In this document: positions 63,454-64,000 of the stretch, in pieces
How positions within the stretch are numbered: position 1 is the stretch's first letter
How the letters are laid out: each line of letters begins with the position of its first letter
From: Falsirhodobacter sp. alg1
GTDB lineage: Bacteria; Pseudomonadota; Alphaproteobacteria; Rhodobacterales; Rhodobacteraceae
Reading direction: 5' to 3'
Length of the DNA: 64,000 nucleotides
NCBI RefSeq assembly: GCF_000739715.2
Contig: NZ_BBJC02000003.1
Span: 275,074-339,073 of the forward strand
The notes under the pieces: generated by a model
Seen by the model: only the letters and a program-made list of their open reading frames with translations
What the model was told of the DNA's origin: nothing
Database searches by the model: none
Program-made: the position numbers and the translations under genes

Positions 63454-64000
63454 ATGACCCCCGCCGCCCGTCTATCTGCATCAATCGAGATCCTTGACCG
63501 CTGGCTGGCCGGAGTTCCCGCTGAAAAGGCCCTTGTGAACTGGGCTCGCGCCAGCCGTTTTGCAGGGTCTGGTGACCGTAATGCCGTACGTGATCTTGTG
63601 TTCGACGCCATTCGCTGCCGTCGCAGTTTTGCGGCCCTTGGCGGTTCGGAAACGGGGCGCGGGCTGATCCTTGGTGGTCTGCGGGCGCGGGGGGAGGATC
63701 CGGTCGGGATGTTTACCGGTGAGGGCCACGCCCCGGCCCCTGTGGCCGAAGATGAGACCGGCCATACCCCCGAGGGCGGGGCAGCTCTGGATTGTCCTGA
63801 ATGGCTGGCCGCACAGCTTGAATCCTCGCTGGGAGGTGATTTTGCGCCCGTCATGGAGGCACTGCGCCATCGCGCGCCGGTGTTTCTGCGCGCAGTCGGC
63901 AATGTCGAGGCTGTTCGCAAGGCCCTAGCTGCCGAAGGGATCATGACCGAACCGCACCCGCTGGCTGCCAAGGCGCTGGAAGTGAAAGAAGGCGCGCGCA
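63454..64000 (+). CDS. rsmB: 16S rRNA m5C967 methyltransferase RsmB, N-terminal part
   Basis: Frame is open to the window end. It starts MTPAARLSASIEILDRWLAG and reads on through RNAVRDLVFDAIRCRRSFAAL, DCPEWLAAQLESSLGG and APVFLRAVGNVEAVRKALAAEG, the usual N-terminal helical (NusB-like) and linker region of RsmB/Sun proteins. The catalytic SAM domain would lie beyond the edge. The start could be 3 nt upstream (ATGATG). The opposite strand frames here are shadows. Confidence 0.75.
   Translation, partial: MTPAARLSASIEILDRWLAGVPAEKALVNWARASRFAGSGDRNAVRDLVFDAIRCRRSFAALGGSETGRGLILGGLRARGEDPVGMFTGEGHAPAPVAEDETGHTPEGGAALDCPEWLAAQLESSLGGDFAPVMEALRHRAPVFLRAVGNVEAVRKALAAEGIMTEPHPLAAKALEVKEGAR

Noticed and set aside
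63333-63971. 212-codon minus-strand frame at the right edge
   Set aside because: Antisense to the rsmB start, Ser/Ala/Arg-rich and lacking motifs; rsmB has clear family sequence.

Overview
The window is a chromosomal segment of an alphaproteobacterium, most probably a member of the Rhodobacterales (Rhodobacteraceae/Paracoccaceae, Roseobacter-like). This rests on gene content: an E1-beta subunit of pyruvate dehydrogenase with its own lipoyl domain, a DksA with a degenerate one-cysteine zinc finger, DUF2852, DUF2927 and DUF475 proteins, a Mur-type Fur protein, homologues of the Rhodobacter gene transfer agent (GTA) head-spike genes, and Entner-Doudoroff genes beside fbaB, pgk and eno. No sequence search was run, so the species is not assigned.

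Layout. 1-9,000: tail of cysE, then on the minus strand the pyruvate dehydrogenase genes (pdhA-pdhB-pdhC/aceF), ftsB, fructose-bisphosphate aldolase and phosphoglycerate kinase, followed by two tandem cyclophilins on plus and a DUF475/TerC-like membrane protein. 9,000-16,700: N-degron leucyltransferase (bpt), RDD and DUF2852 membrane proteins, glnE, and the Entner-Doudoroff operon edd-eda. 16,700-24,600: rlmI plus a PIN-domain protein, a DUF2927 lipoprotein, dksA, an FAD monooxygenase, erpA-xthA, dgt, dsbB and a tRNA-Leu(CAA). 24,600-27,500 is the most accessory part: an AT-rich stretch with a full CtrA-type site, a Hint-domain protein and two genes resembling ghsA/ghsB. 27,500-33,000: kdsA and capsule-export genes kpsE/kpsT, an SseB-family protein, rplM-rpsI and a DUF1127 protein. 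33,000-44,700: a MocR-type regulator followed by a polyamine-type ABC transporter (potBCA-like, no binding protein), then a long minus-strand run (membrane protein, EamA exporter, P-loop ATPase, metA, lipoprotein hydrolase, ppk2, tetR, DUF2254). 44,700-50,000: a complete branched-chain amino-acid/amide ABC transporter. 50,000-64,000: a conserved small protein, a PopZ-like protein, pcm, a second Hint protein, an outer-membrane barrel, ygfZ with an MsbA-like exporter, a class V aminotransferase, a gamma-glutamyl hydrolase, an L,D-transpeptidase, tyrS, anmK, eno, a Fur/Mur regulator and the 5' part of rsmB.

How it fits together. Central carbon metabolism is heavily represented: edd/eda give pyruvate and glyceraldehyde-3-phosphate, pgk and eno form lower glycolysis, fbaB could serve gluconeogenesis, and PDH feeds acetyl-CoA onward. 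The fbaB and edd promoter regions share a 14-bp LacI-type half-palindrome, which suggests one carbon regulator controls both. Envelope functions are the second theme (capsule export, KDO synthesis, lipoproteins, L,D-transpeptidase, anhydromuramate recycling). Genes are packed tightly: at least five convergent pairs overlap at their 3' ends and many co-directional genes overlap by 4 bp.

I found no CRISPR array, insertion sequence, integrase, transposase or rRNA gene. The most unusual items are the detached GTA head-spike pair next to a CtrA-associated Hint protein, the second Hint protein with an eroded motif, a metA whose Glu111 predicts acetyl-CoA use, and a P-loop ATPase of unknown function beside metA.
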